A DNA stretch of 64,000 nt from Enterobacter chengduensis (GCF_001984825.2 NZ_CP043318.1:372001-436000); one strand, 5' to 3'; shown: positions 1-10,522, numbered from the stretch's first letter. A program made the numbers and translations. The notes: generated from the letters alone by a model not told the origin.

Positions 1-390
1 CGACACGCCCACCGCGTGGCACATCTTCACCACCTCCCGCGTCTGGCGGATGTTCTCCTCGTAGCTCAGCGTCGAGCCGTCGAACATCACGGAGCTGAAC
101 CCCAGGCGCAGGGCGCGCACCACGGCGTCAAAATGCAGGCCGTGGTCGAGGTTGAGCACCACGGGAATAGCGTGACGGGCGGCCTCGAACTTGACCGCTT
201 CGACAAGCGAATCCAGGGACACGTACTTAAAATGCACTTCGGCGATGTTGATAATAAACGGCGAGCGCTCCTGCTTTGCGGCGGCGAACAGCGCGCGCAG
301 GAAGTGGGAATCAAGGACGTTAAACGCGCCCAGCGCATAGCGGTGCTGTCTGGCGTGTGCCAGACCGTCGGCAAGAGAAATCAATGGCAT
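1..390 (-). CDS. Class II ketose-bisphosphate aldolase, N-terminal part (runs off the left edge)
   Basis: Partial gene; only about the first 130 residues are inside the window. The translation begins MPLISLADGLAHARQ and contains the NLDHG signature. Its Asp-His pair (about residues 82-83) is the metal-site region of GatY/KbaY-type zinc aldolases, which split ketose-bisphosphates into dihydroxyacetone phosphate and an aldehyde. Two adjacent ATG codons (388-390 and 391-393) are possible starts. I chose the inner one because it sits about 7 bases after the AAGGGG ribosome site and gives standard GatY numbering. It lies 10 bp downstream of the D-lyxose isomerase gene and is co-oriented, so it probably completes a pentose or rare-sugar pathway. 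The exact substrate is not readable from the sequence. Confidence 0.85.
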   Translation of the reverse strand, partial: MPLISLADGLAHARQHRYALGAFNVLDSHFLRALFAAAKQERSPFIINIAEVHFKYVSLDSLVEAVKFEAARHAIPVVLNLDHGLHFDAVVRALRLGFSSVMFDGSTLSYEENIRQTREVVKMCHAVGVS

Positions 391-400
391 CATTCACCCC

Positions 401-1087
401 TTAAATCCGAAACAGGTTGTACTCGTTGCACAGCACCAGCACGGCCGGTTCGTCCTCTTCGATGTTGTTATAGCGGGCAACGGGCTGCAAAAAGCGGTTG
501 TCGTGCTCATCGTCATTCACCGATGACACCTCCCCAACCAGCACGTCGCCGAAGCCGCGTTCGCCCCAGAAACTGTGGTAAAGGCCGGGCGTCAGGCAGA
601 TGCTTTCCCCTGGCGTGAGGCGAAGCTGGCTGCCGGGCGCGTGAGTCTGACGGCAGCCGTCGACGGTAACCGTCACGTCGGTGTTTTCCGTCTCTTCATG
701 CGCCCCGGCATTCCATAACTCAATGATAAGGTTCCCGCCGCCCCGGTTGATGATGTCTTCCCGCTTGCGCCAGTGAAAATGCATCGGCGTGACCTGGCCG
801 TCGCGCACGTGCATGATTTTTTCGGCATAGCCTTTTTCATACGGCACGCCGTTGGGCGAGCCGTTGCGCAGGGTAAACAGCGTCAGCCCCTCGGCGGCAA
901 AATGATTGCCGCCGAACGCGGTCACGTCCCAGCCGAGCTTGAGGTCGAACACTTCCTGCCATGCGGCCTGGTCAAGCTGCTGCCATTTCGTTGGCGGAAA
1001 GCTGGCAAAGGGCGGGAGATGCACGTCGTGCATGGAAAAAAACTGCCGCGTGTGGCCGAGGATCTCGTTAATGTCGGAGCGTTTCAT
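401..1087 (-). CDS. D-lyxose isomerase (cupin fold)
   Basis: Protein of 228 residues, the usual length for the D-lyxose ketol-isomerase family, which interconverts D-lyxose and D-xylulose in the cytosol using a divalent metal. The cupin metal site is visible: the HFHWRKRE motif gives His103, His105 and Glu110, and His171 sits in LTPGLYHSFWGE. A GGACTCC-type leader precedes the ATG. The gene lies between the sugar ABC transporter genes and the aldolase, all on the minus strand, so lyxose or a related sugar entering by the transporter is the likely substrate. An IS110 element now separates it from the transporter genes and may be polar on it. Related D-mannose or D-ribulose activity cannot be excluded. 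Confidence 0.85.
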   Translation of the reverse strand: MKRSDINEILGHTRQFFSMHDVHLPPFASFPPTKWQQLDQAAWQEVFDLKLGWDVTAFGGNHFAAEGLTLFTLRNGSPNGVPYEKGYAEKIMHVRDGQVTPMHFHWRKREDIINRGGGNLIIELWNAGAHEETENTDVTVTVDGCRQTHAPGSQLRLTPGESICLTPGLYHSFWGERGFGDVLVGEVSSVNDDEHDNRFLQPVARYNNIEEDEPAVLVLCNEYNLFRI

Positions 1088-1108
1088 GGGGACTCCTTGA
1101 AAACAGTT

Positions 1109-1139
1109 CCCTCTCCCTGTGGGAGAGGGTTAGGGTGAG
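1109..1139. repeat. REP-like palindromic repeat, left half, interrupted by IS110
   Basis: CCCTCTCCC ... GGGAGAGGG hairpin followed by TTAGGGTGAG. The same family occurs at 5933-6009, 13265-13299, 22178-22264 and 29006-29042. In the 22231-22264 copy (reverse strand) GGTGAG continues directly into GGCATCAG. Here GGTGAG ends at 1139 and GGCATCAG resumes at 2310, so the element in between is an insertion into this repeat. Confidence 0.8.
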
Positions 1140-1168
1140 CAGCTGTGTTTAAAGTCAACAGCTGACGA

Positions 1169-2290
<1,122 letters not shown>

Positions 2291-2329
2291 GTGACTTTAA
2301 ACATACAAGGGCATCAGGCCGCAGCGAGA

Positions 2330-3271
2330 TTACTTAACCGTCCACCCCTTATACGTGCCGACGTTCTTTTTATCGATCATCGTCACCGGGATCAGCACCG
2401 GTTCTTTCGGCGCCGGTTTGCCCTGCAGAATGTCATAGCCGATCTCTACCGCCTTCGCCGCCATCACCTGCGGATCCTGCGCCGGGGTTGCCACAAACAG
2501 CGAGTTTTCGCGCTTCAGCGCTTCCTCACCGTCCGGGCTGCCATCCACGCCGACGATAAAGAACTCGTTGCGCTGCGCCTGTTTCGCCGCCAGATCGGCG
2601 CCGATCGCGGTCGGATCGTTAATCGCAAACACGCCGTCGATCTTCGGATTGGCCGCCAGCAGGGAGGTCATCACTTCCAGACCGCCTTCACGGCTGCCCT
2701 TGGCGTTCTGGTTATCCGAGAGCACCTTGATATCCGGATGTTTTTTGAATTCCGTCTGGCAACCTTCCACGCGGTTTTGCACCGCTGAGACCGGCGGTCC
2801 GTTGATGATCACCACGTTGCCTTTGCCTTTCAGGCGATCGGTAATGTACTTACAGGCCATTTCGCCCGCCTGGGTGTTATCGGAGGTAATGGTGGCGTCA
2901 GCCCCTTCCGCCGCGACGTCAACCGCCACGACCACGATCCCGGCGTCCTTCGCGCGCTTCACCGCCGGGCCGATCCCTTTGGAGTCCGCGGCGTTGAGGA
3001 TGATCATGTCCACTTTCGCGGCGATGAAGTTGTCGATCTGCGCCACCTGCTGGCCCAGATCGTAACCGCTGGAGACCAGCGTCACCTTAACGTTATCGCC
3101 CGCCAGCTTGCGCGCTTCCAGCTCGGCACCTTTGGTGATCTGCACGAAGAACGGGTTAGCCAGGTCGCCCACCGTCACGCCGATGGCCTTCAGATCTTTT
3201 GCCTGCGCAAACGGCGTTGCTGCAAGCAGTGCGCCAGCACAGAGCGCGGTTACTAACGGTTTCAAACGCAT
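2330..3271 (-). CDS. Periplasmic sugar-binding protein of a ribose-type ABC transporter
   Basis: Protein of 313 residues with a Sec signal peptide (MRLKPLVTALCAGALLAATPF, cleaved after AQA). The mature part is a type I periplasmic binding protein of the RbsB/LacI-like family, with GVTVGDLANPFFVQ at the start, DMIILNAADS in the first domain, and IDGVFAINDPTAIGAD and FFIVGVDGSP in the second. It would capture a monosaccharide and deliver it to the permease encoded next door. It is the third gene of the transporter operon, 33 bp after the permease gene. IS110 inserted just downstream. The sugar is inferred only from the lyxose isomerase and aldolase genes in the same operon. Confidence 0.88.
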   Translation of the reverse strand: MRLKPLVTALCAGALLAATPFAQAKDLKAIGVTVGDLANPFFVQITKGAELEARKLAGDNVKVTLVSSGYDLGQQVAQIDNFIAAKVDMIILNAADSKGIGPAVKRAKDAGIVVVAVDVAAEGADATITSDNTQAGEMACKYITDRLKGKGNVVIINGPPVSAVQNRVEGCQTEFKKHPDIKVLSDNQNAKGSREGGLEVMTSLLAANPKIDGVFAINDPTAIGADLAAKQAQRNEFFIVGVDGSPDGEEALKRENSLFVATPAQDPQVMAAKAVEIGYDILQGKPAPKEPVLIPVTMIDKKNVGTYKGWTVK

Positions 3272-3303
3272 AGTGTTTTCCTCGAAGCTGTAGGGTTTTG
3301 TTG

Positions 3304-4299
3304 TTATGCACTTTGATGGTGTCGGGTACGGTATTTGTCGATCAGCACCGCTATGATGATCACCGCCCCTTTGATCACCAGCTGCCAGAAGTAGGAGACG
3401 CCCATCAGCGTCATGCCGTTGTTGAGGGTGGCGATGATAAGTGCGCCGACCAGCGTGCCGGTGATCGTGCCGATCCCGCCGACGAAGCTGGTGCCGCCGA
3501 GGATCACCGCCGCAATCGCGTCCAGCTCGTAGCCCGTGCCGAGGTTGCCGTTGGCGCTGTAGAGGCGCGAGGCGCTCATGACGCCGCCGAGGCCGGAGAG
3601 CAGCCCGCTCATGCCGTAGACAAACAGCAGCACCAGCCAGACCTTAATGCCCGTTAAGCGTGCCGCCTGCATGTTGCCGCCCACCGCATAGATGTGTACG
3701 CCGAGGGTGGTGCGCCGCAGGATGAACCAGCACACCGCGATTACGGCGAGGGCGATAACCACCAGCCAGGGAATCGGGCCGAGATAGTTATTGCCGATCC
3801 ACTCGAAGCTGATGTTGGAGTTAATGACCGTCGTGCCGTCGGCCAGCAGGTAGGCCGCACCGCGCAGCGCCGTGTAGGTGCCGAGCGTGACGATAAAGGG
3901 CGGCAGCCCGGCAAAGGCCACCAGCGCGCCGTTAAACAGGCCCAGCACCATGCCGAGCATCAGCGCGGCCGGGATGGAGAGCATGGCGAACTCCGGAATA
4001 AGCGACACCACCATCGCCGCCACTGCCGTGGTGCCCAGAATCGAGCCGACGGAGAGGTCAATCCCGCCGGTTAAGATGATGAAGGTCATCCCCGCCGCCA
4101 GCACGATGTTGATCGACGCCTGACGGGTGATGTTAAGCAGGTTGCTCTCGGTAAAGAAGTTGGGGGCGATAAAGCCAAATACCGCCACAATCAGGATAAG
4201 AATCGGCAAAATGCCGACCGTTTGCATCAGATCGCTCATCAGCATTTTTTTTGCGGAGGCGGATTTCGCCACCTGCTGCGGACTGGTTGAATGCGTCAT
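3304..4299 (-). CDS. Sugar ABC transporter permease (RbsC family)
   Basis: Inner-membrane protein of 331 residues, typical RbsC length. Many hydrophobic segments are visible, including LMQTVGILPILILIVAVFGF near the N-terminus. The family signature GGIDLSVGSILG follows after about a third of the chain, and GTSFVGGIGTITGTLVGALI lies in the C-terminal third. It forms the membrane channel, probably as a dimer. It overlaps or nearly abuts the ATPase gene (2 bp gap), so the two are certainly co-transcribed. The C-terminus is charged and cytoplasmic (DKYRTRHHQ). Confidence 0.9.
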   Translation of the reverse strand: MTHSTSPQQVAKSASAKKMLMSDLMQTVGILPILILIVAVFGFIAPNFFTESNLLNITRQASINIVLAAGMTFIILTGGIDLSVGSILGTTAVAAMVVSLIPEFAMLSIPAALMLGMVLGLFNGALVAFAGLPPFIVTLGTYTALRGAAYLLADGTTVINSNISFEWIGNNYLGPIPWLVVIALAVIAVCWFILRRTTLGVHIYAVGGNMQAARLTGIKVWLVLLFVYGMSGLLSGLGGVMSASRLYSANGNLGTGYELDAIAAVILGGTSFVGGIGTITGTLVGALIIATLNNGMTLMGVSYFWQLVIKGAVIIIAVLIDKYRTRHHQSA

Positions 4300-4301
4300 G
4301 G

Positions 4302-5816
4302 TTACACCGCCTGATGATGAGAGTCGTTTACGCCGGTTGCCAGCGTCATGATGTTTTCCTGAGAGATGTCGCGCCCGCGGAGTTCACCCGCGATGCTGCC
4401 TTCGCGCATCACGTAGACCCGGTCGCTCATGCCCACCACTTCCGGCAGCTCGCTGGAGATCATTAGAATCGCCACCCCTTTACGCGCCATCTGGTTCATG
4501 ATGCGGTAAATCTCGCTTTTCGCCCCGACGTCCACGCCGCGCGTCGGTTCGTCGAGAATAAGAATGCGCGGGCCAATCGCCACCCAGCGCGAGATCAGCA
4601 GCTTTTGCTGATTGCCGCCGGACAGCCCGCCCGCGCGCACCTGCGAATGCGGTACGCGGATGTTGAGCAGGGCAATCGCGTCATCGGAAATCGACTGCGC
4701 TTTTTTGCGGTTCAGCATGCCGAAGGTAGCGTCGCGCTCCAGCGTCGCCATGGTGATGTTCTCCTGCGCCGCCAGCTCCAGAAACAGCCCCTGCTCCTTG
4801 CGGTTCTCGGTGAGAAAACCGATGCCGTTTTCGATGGCCGCGCGCGGGGAGTGGATCACTACCGGCTCGCCGTCGACCTCAATCATGCCGCCGGTGGCTT
4901 TACGCACGCCGAAGATGAGCTGCGCCAGCTCGGAGCGTCCGGCCCCGACCAGGCCCGCCAGGCCGACAATTTCGCCGGAACGCACCTGCAGGCTGCACGG
5001 CTGCACTTTTTTACCGTCGGTGAGGTGATGCACGTTGAGGCGCGGGCTGCCGAGGGGGATATCACGCTCCTTGTTGAACAGGTCGCTCAACGGGCGGCCC
5101 ACCATCATTTTCACCAGCTCGGAGGCGTTGAGCCTGTCGCGCGTCAGGCTGCCGACGTACTGCCCGTCGCGCAGAACGCTGACGCGGCCAGAGAGTTCAT
5201 ACACTTCCGCCATGCGGTGGCTGATATAGATGATTGCCATCCCTTCATCGCGCAGGCGCAAAATCAGTTCAAACAGGCGGTGCGTTTCCCGCGAGGAGAG
5301 GGCGGCGGTGGGTTCATCCATCACCAGAATGCGGCTATTGCGGTGCAGCGCGCGGGCGATTTCCACCTGCTGCTGCTCGGCGATGGTCAGCTTCATCACT
5401 AAATCGGTGGCGCTGAACTGCGCGCCGAGGCGGTCAATTACGGCCTGCGCCTGAGTAGCCATCTCTTTGCGCTTTACCATCCCGCCGCGCGACAGCTCGC
5501 TGCCGAGGAACATATTCTCGGCTACGGTCAGATTGGGCGCGAGCTGCATCTCCTGATAAATCAGGGTGATGCCTGCGGCCAGGGCGTCTTTCGGCCCTTT
5601 AATGTGAAACGGCTGGCCGTCAATCAGGATCTCGCCGCTGGTGGCGGTATAGGCACCCGCGAGGATTTTCATCAGCGTGCTTTTTCCCGCGCCGTTTTCG
5701 CCCATCAGCGCGTGGATCTCACCGGGAAAAACCGTCAAATCTACACCCTTGAGCGCGTGGAAGCTGCCAAACGTTTTGGCAATGCCGCGCATTTCTAATA
5801 CGGGGGTTCTGCTCAT
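4302..5816 (-). CDS. Sugar ABC transporter ATP-binding protein (RbsA family, two nucleotide-binding domains)
   Basis: Protein of 504 residues with two ABC domains in tandem, as in RbsA/XylG/MglA. The first has Walker [10 protein letters not shown] (about residues 38-46) and Walker [10 protein letters not shown]. The second has the degenerate P-loop GLVGAGRSE, a signature LSGGNQQK and Walker [11 protein letters not shown]. It powers uptake by the adjacent permease. It is the first gene of the minus-strand operon, so the promoter must lie in the 220-bp gap before the divergent sensor kinase gene. That gap holds AT-rich DNA next to the start codon and two REP-like palindromes further away. Confidence 0.92.
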   Translation of the reverse strand: MSRTPVLEMRGIAKTFGSFHALKGVDLTVFPGEIHALMGENGAGKSTLMKILAGAYTATSGEILIDGQPFHIKGPKDALAAGITLIYQEMQLAPNLTVAENMFLGSELSRGGMVKRKEMATQAQAVIDRLGAQFSATDLVMKLTIAEQQQVEIARALHRNSRILVMDEPTAALSSRETHRLFELILRLRDEGMAIIYISHRMAEVYELSGRVSVLRDGQYVGSLTRDRLNASELVKMMVGRPLSDLFNKERDIPLGSPRLNVHHLTDGKKVQPCSLQVRSGEIVGLAGLVGAGRSELAQLIFGVRKATGGMIEVDGEPVVIHSPRAAIENGIGFLTENRKEQGLFLELAAQENITMATLERDATFGMLNRKKAQSISDDAIALLNIRVPHSQVRAGGLSGGNQQKLLISRWVAIGPRILILDEPTRGVDVGAKSEIYRIMNQMARKGVAILMISSELPEVVGMSDRVYVMREGSIAGELRGRDISQENIMTLATGVNDSHHQAV

Positions 5817-5932
5817 GGCGGATCTCCTGTGAATGCCGATTTCTGCACTTCATCACAGGTGCGTAAATGCAAAATGTCAGAAGCTGTTCATATTTGTCAT
5901 AGTGATGAATAGCTAAGGTGGATCACATTTTA

Positions 5933-6009
5933 CCCTCACCCCGGCCCTCTCCCTGGAAGGGAGAGGGAGCAAATCATCCCCTCGCCCCTTTGGAGAGAGG
6001 GTGAGGGGA
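5933..6009. repeat. Pair of REP-like palindromes in a divergent promoter region
   Basis: Two inverted copies of the CCCTCACCC-CCCTCTCCC/GGGAGAGGG family lie head to head between the sugar transporter operon and the sensor kinase gene. The right copy ends 28 bp before the kinase ATG, so it is in the kinase leader. It can form a strong hairpin there. Confidence 0.75.
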
Positions 6010-6036
6010 CACCAAACCGCACAGGAGCCCAAACTC

Positions 6037-8310
6037 ATGCCATCACGCCCCCCGTTTTTCGCCAGCGCCCGTGGCCGCCTGCTGATGTTCAATCTGCTGG
6101 TTGTTGCGGTCACGCTGATGGTGAGCGGCGTGGCGGTGCTCGGCTTTCGGCACGCCAGCCAGATCCAGGAGCAGGTGCAGCAGCAAACGCTGGATGACAT
6201 GACCGGCAGCATGAACCTGGCGCGCGATACGGCAAACGTGGCGACGGCGGCGGTGCGGCTTTCGCAGGTCGTCGGGGCGCTGGAGTACAAAGGTGAAGCC
6301 GAGCGCCTGAAGCAGACGCAAATGGCCCTGCGCCGCTCGCTGGAACAGCTTGCGGATGCCCCGCTGGCGCAGCAGGAACCGGCCCTGGTAGCGCGGATTA
6401 TTCAACGAAGCAATGAGCTCCAGCAGAGCGTGACGGAGATGCTGGAGCGCGGACAGCGACGCCACCTGGAGCGGAACGCGCTGCTGAGCGCGCTGTACCA
6501 AAGCCAGAGCTACCTGCGCCATCTGCAGGACATCAACCGCCGCTATGGCAGTAACGTGCCGGATGCGCGGCAGCTAATGGAGATGGACCGGCTGATCGCC
6601 GCCGCCATCGATACCCCTTCGCCGCGCGCGACCGTTCAGCAGCTGGACGCGGTGGCCGCAATGCTGCCCCAAAATGCCGAACTGCCGGTCGTGAAGGGGG
6701 TACTGCCTGATTTTAATGCCGAGCTAGGCAAGCTCGCCCCGCTGTCGAAGCAGCTGGAAGAGAGCGATCTGGCAATAAGCTGGTATATGTTCCACATCAA
6801 GGCGCTGGTGGCGATCCTCAACAGCGACATCAATCAGTACGTCGAGCAGGTGGCGCAGGCCTCCCGCCAGCGTACAGCCCAGAGCCACCACGAGCTGCAG
6901 TCCATCAGCGTGTTTATCAGCGTCTTCGCCGTGCTGGCGCTGATCATCACCGGGTGCGCCTGCTGGTATATCTACCGCAATCTGGCCTCCAACCTGACGG
7001 CGATTTCCCGGGCCATGTCGCGCCTTGCCCACGGCGAGCAGGATGTTTCCGTTCCCGCCCTGCAGCGGCGCGATGAGCTGGGCGAGCTGGCGCGCGCGTT
7101 TAACGTTTTTGCCCGCAATACCGCCTCGCTTGAGCACACCACGCGGCTGCTGAAAGAGAAAACCACACAGATGGAGATCGACCGCGTTGAGCGTCAGGGG
7201 CTGGAAGAGGCGCTGCTGCACAGCCAGAAAATGAAGGCGGTTGGACAGCTAACCGGCGGCCTGGCGCATGATTTTAACAACCTGCTGGCGGTGATCATCG
7301 GCAGTCTTGAGCTCACCGATCCTGAATCAAAAGACGCGCCGCGCATCGGCAGGGCGCTGAAGGCGGCCGAGCGTGGTGCTTTACTGACCCAGCGACTGCT
7401 GGCGTTTTCCCGCAAGCAATCCCTGACGCCGCATGCGGTAGAGATGCTGCCGCTGCTGGAGAACCTCCGGGAACTGCTGCGCCACTCCCTGCCCGCCACC
7501 CTGACCCTGGATATTGAAGCGCAAACCCCTGCCTGGCCCGCATGGATAGACGTCGGCCAGCTGGAAAACGCCATCATCAACCTGGTGATGAACGCGCGTG
7601 ATGCGATGGAAGGGCAAAGCGGGGTGATTAAAATTCGCACCTGGAATCAGCGCGTCACCCGCAGCGACGGGCGCAGGCAGGATATGGTGGCGCTGGAAGT
7701 GATTGATCGCGGCAGCGGCATGTCGCAGGAGATTAAATCCCGGGTCTTTGAACCGTTCTTCACCACCAAGCAGACCGGGAGCGGGAGCGGGTTAGGGCTG
7801 TCGATGGTCTACGGCTTTGTCCGCCAGTCCGGTGGTCGCGTAGAGATTGAAAGCGCGCCGGGGCAGGGCACCACCGTCCGGCTTCATCTGCCGCGCTCCG
7901 TGCTGCCCGCCGCGGCAGAGGATGAAGCGCTGTCAGCAACCGCCTCCGTCGATAGCGAGCGCCTGGTGCTGGAAGATGAGGCGGACGTTCGTCAGACCCT
8001 GTGCGAACAGCTGCACCAGCTTGGCTACCTGACGCTGGAAGCGGACAACGGCGAGCAGGCGCTGAGCATGCTGGCGGCGTCGCCGGATATTGGCATGTTT
8101 ATCAGCGACCTGATGCTGCCGGGAAGCCTGGGCGGGGCCGAGGTGATTAACCACGTGCGCAGCCATTATCCGCAGCTTCCGGTGCTGCTCATCAGCGGCC
8201 AGGATTTACGGCCCGCGCATAATCCTCAGCTGCCGGACTTTCAGCTACTGCGCAAGCCGTTTACCCGCGCGCAGCTGGCGCAGGCGCTGCGCAAGGTGAC
8301 GGTAATTTGA
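6037..8310 (+). CDS. Hybrid sensor histidine kinase with C-terminal receiver domain
   Basis: Inner-membrane kinase of 757 residues. The start is ATG 6037, 9 bases after AGGAG. A transmembrane segment at about residues 12-35 and a second near 295-317 bracket a periplasmic sensor region of about 260 residues. A HAMP linker follows (RRDELGELARAFN), then a HisKA domain with phospho-acceptor His411 in GGLAHDFNNLL, an ATPase domain (N-box NLVMNARDAM near 515, G-boxes DRGSGMS and GSGSGLGLSMVYG), and a receiver with phospho-Asp691 in FISDLMLPG. No Hpt domain or separate DNA-binding regulator is next to it. It diverges from the sugar ABC operon, which suggests but does not prove that it senses that sugar. 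Confidence 0.88.
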   Translation: MPSRPPFFASARGRLLMFNLLVVAVTLMVSGVAVLGFRHASQIQEQVQQQTLDDMTGSMNLARDTANVATAAVRLSQVVGALEYKGEAERLKQTQMALRRSLEQLADAPLAQQEPALVARIIQRSNELQQSVTEMLERGQRRHLERNALLSALYQSQSYLRHLQDINRRYGSNVPDARQLMEMDRLIAAAIDTPSPRATVQQLDAVAAMLPQNAELPVVKGVLPDFNAELGKLAPLSKQLEESDLAISWYMFHIKALVAILNSDINQYVEQVAQASRQRTAQSHHELQSISVFISVFAVLALIITGCACWYIYRNLASNLTAISRAMSRLAHGEQDVSVPALQRRDELGELARAFNVFARNTASLEHTTRLLKEKTTQMEIDRVERQGLEEALLHSQKMKAVGQLTGGLAHDFNNLLAVIIGSLELTDPESKDAPRIGRALKAAERGALLTQRLLAFSRKQSLTPHAVEMLPLLENLRELLRHSLPATLTLDIEAQTPAWPAWIDVGQLENAIINLVMNARDAMEGQSGVIKIRTWNQRVTRSDGRRQDMVALEVIDRGSGMSQEIKSRVFEPFFTTKQTGSGSGLGLSMVYGFVRQSGGRVEIESAPGQGTTVRLHLPRSVLPAAAEDEALSATASVDSERLVLEDEADVRQTLCEQLHQLGYLTLEADNGEQALSMLAASPDIGMFISDLMLPGSLGGAEVINHVRSHYPQLPVLLISGQDLRPAHNPQLPDFQLLRKPFTRAQLAQALRKVTVI

Positions 8311-8415
8311 GATTTCTTAGTGATTTTCAGAATTTAACCTCTATTTCAGCCATTTACAGCACACTCTCTCCATGCAAACATCCTGATTAACCTTAATTTA
8401 AATCAGGTCTTTGTT

Positions 8416-9140
8416 ATGGATAACTGGCTGGCGCTTTTCGACGGACAGACCCGCTATTTTCTGGATATCAACGACAGCCAGGTAAAGCCGGACGTTCTGC
8501 GCTTTAGCGGCAGGGAAGCACTGAGCGAGCCGTTTAAGTGGGATATTGAGTTCACTACGCCGCAGGGCAACATCGTCCCGGAAGACGTGCTGATGAAGTA
8601 TGCTTCCGTCCGGCTGAAATCTCGTGCCCTGAAATCTACGGCACCCTGCCTGCCCGCGTTGAGAGCCGGGAGAAGAATGTCATTCACGCGCATCTGGATG
8701 AGCAGGGGCGCTACCGGGTGAAGCCGGAGTTTGACCGCGAAGGAACAGAGCAGGGCTTTGGGTATCTGTGGCTGAGGCTGAAGGCCAGCGAAGGTCCTGT
8801 GGAGGTGCAGGCGAAGAATGCAAATATGCGGTTGTTTGCAGAGAGAAAGCTGACGCTGAGCTCGGCGAGTGACATATCCTTTGCCGGTAAAAAACGCATC
8901 ACGCTGATTGGTGGCGGGAGCTACCTGCGGCTGGAGGCGGGGAAAATTGAGTACGGCACGATGGCGGCGTATCTGCGCCGGGTGAAGCGGACGATGGCGG
9001 CGGGTGCGGCCACCATGCAGTTATTCATTCCGCTTCTCCCGGGCCAGTATTCGCCACTGAATGTGAGTGCCTCCTCAATGCCATCAAAGCCAACGACGCT
9101 ATCGTTCAGGGAGCGTAGACAATGGATGTTACAAAAATGA
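8416..9140 (+). pseudogene. vgrG: vgrG remnant with internal deletions (T6SS spike)
   Basis: The first 70 or so residues (MDNWLALFDGQTRYFLDIND ... WDIEFTTPQGNIV) are the start of a VgrG. After about 8627 the reading frame changes and continues as EIYGTLPARVESREKN ... FGYLWLRL, from the region just before the OB-fold/needle. It then jumps directly to the DUF2345-type C-terminus (EGPVEVQAKN ... LTLSSASDISFAGKKR). A normal VgrG has over 600 residues, so most of the gp27-like core and the needle are gone. The 3' end overlaps the DUF4123 gene. It cannot form a working spike. In-frame expression of the C-terminal part is possible but unlikely to matter. Confidence 0.8.
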
Positions 9141-9922
9141 TGCAGGTGCTACCTGAATCAACTCACACTCATATCTTTATGTTGCTGGAAGGCGGTGCGC
9201 GAACACAGGACGCTTTTCAGGCTTTTTATAACGAACATGCGTCGGCTTTGTATTCGCTTTATCTCTATCCGCACCTTGCTGAATTCAGAAACTATGGCCC
9301 TTGGTTGTTCGCATTAAAAAATAAGGAGACGCAACATCGTTATATTGATTCCACCCCGGGTTTAACCGCTGTTATCGCCTCTTCACGCTCAGGAGGCGCT
9401 TTAGCCGTTCAGCTTTCTGCTGCATGTACAATTATTTCGCCCAATGGGGCCGCGGCTTTAGTGCGTTTTTATACGCGGGATGTGATGAGTTTGCTGGCGA
9501 GTCGTAACGACCGTGAATGGCACAGTGTGTTATTTAGAGGGGTTTCACAGTGGTGGGCACCTGAAGAAAATGGATGGCATCCTGTAGATATACCACCTTC
9601 ACTGGTAATAAATGAGAGAGACAGCGCCATACGGCTGAATAAAGAAGAATGGCAATATCTCGCGGATGAACCGGTTGTCACCAGTTTATTAACAGCTTGG
9701 AAAAAGTTGCCGTCAAGCCAGCATTTTTCCCCTTGCGTACAAAGGAATATGGTCAAAAAAGCGCTGAAAAAAGCCTGCGAAGGGAAAATGAAAGCAGGCA
9801 CAGAGCAAAAGCTGTATGCCCTTTTTTATCTTGATGGCGGTAAAATAACACTGGCGTCAGGGACGATGCAATCTGCATTAGAAAATGTGGCTCTGGGGAA
9901 AGTCTCGCTGGAGCAGGTTTAA
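9122..9922 (+). CDS. DUF4123-type T6SS adaptor protein
   Basis: Protein of 266 residues whose N-terminal half resembles the DUF4123 family (Tap/TEC adaptors), which load effectors on the VgrG C-terminus. The visible cue is FMLLEGGARTQDAF, then LYSLYLYPHLAEFRNYGPWLF, then a region with FYTRDVM and DNREWHSVLFRGV-like text. The C-terminal part (KAWKKLP to the end) is helical and charged. It lies immediately after the vgrG remnant, in the usual position for an adaptor, and before putative immunity and effector genes. The family call rests on overall pattern plus context. Its VgrG partner is broken here, so it may act with a VgrG encoded elsewhere, or not at all. Confidence 0.65.
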   Translation: MDVTKMMQVLPESTHTHIFMLLEGGARTQDAFQAFYNEHASALYSLYLYPHLAEFRNYGPWLFALKNKETQHRYIDSTPGLTAVIASSRSGGALAVQLSAACTIISPNGAAALVRFYTRDVMSLLASRNDREWHSVLFRGVSQWWAPEENGWHPVDIPPSLVINERDSAIRLNKEEWQYLADEPVVTSLLTAWKKLPSSQHFSPCVQRNMVKKALKKACEGKMKAGTEQKLYALFYLDGGKITLASGTMQSALENVALGKVSLEQV

Positions 9923-9958
9923 AAAAATGACGTTCAACATCAGGGATGAAAATACATT

Positions 9959-10507
9959 ATGGGATTTTTCAAATCTTATAAGAAAATTGATAATGGAATT
10001 AACCGTGGTTATGCCCGCTGGGGGAAATGGCTCTGGGGTGTGTTGTTGTTGCCGGTGGTGATTTACCTTGGCTGGTCGGTGTGGGCTGCTATCTGGGGGC
10101 CACCGTCAGGACCGGTCACGCTGATTATTCACAGTGAAATTGACAGGCCTATTCGAGAGTTTAGCGTGAATGGCATGGCAGGGGGGAATGCGTTCGCGCG
10201 TGATAAAAGTAATCCGTACGGGACTGGTCCTGGTGCAGCTACCTGCTGCGGAAGCATCAGCGGGGATACAGCAGAAATTATCTGGACAGTTGATTACACA
10301 CTTGCGCAATACAAAGCGGGGATGCGAACAGAAGTCCACAAAAAAATATTACCCATGCCGCAGCGGGAGTGGGGCGAAAATTACCTCCATACCTATTTCC
10401 TGCCGGGAGACAGAGTCTACTTATGGTGGAGCACAGGTTTTAACAGCCCTTCAGCTGATGATATTGCCGCCCAGGTGGAGCAAAAACGTCGGCAGAATAT
10501 GCACTGA
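9959..10507 (+). CDS. DUF3304-like membrane-anchored protein, putative T6SS immunity protein (copy 1)
   Basis: Protein of 182 residues. A short cytoplasmic start (MGFFKSYKKIDNGINRGYAR) precedes one membrane helix (WLWGVLLLPVVIYLGWSVW, about residues 24-43) and a periplasmic domain with the paired cysteines of ATCCGSI. The ending WWSTGFN recurs in the next gene. It is a close paralogue of the gene at 10523-11026: the DNA from about 10010 to 10160 and from 10260 to 10380 is nearly identical. Position between a T6SS adaptor and a Tle1-like gene suggests an immunity protein that guards the cell envelope. DUF3304 membership is my recollection of the family pattern, not a search result. Confidence 0.6.
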   Translation: MGFFKSYKKIDNGINRGYARWGKWLWGVLLLPVVIYLGWSVWAAIWGPPSGPVTLIIHSEIDRPIREFSVNGMAGGNAFARDKSNPYGTGPGAATCCGSISGDTAEIIWTVDYTLAQYKAGMRTEVHKKILPMPQREWGENYLHTYFLPGDRVYLWWSTGFNSPSADDIAAQVEQKRRQNMH

Positions 10508-10522
10508 TTTTAAGGGATTAAA

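Noticed and set aside
4605..5402. 265-codon frame antisense to the sugar ABC ATPase gene
   Set aside because: High-GC shadow frame; the opposite strand has Walker motifs and the usual length.
5820..5935. CRP site for the sugar operon
   Set aside because: Only single half sites (TCACA, TGTGA) were found, no pair with correct spacing.
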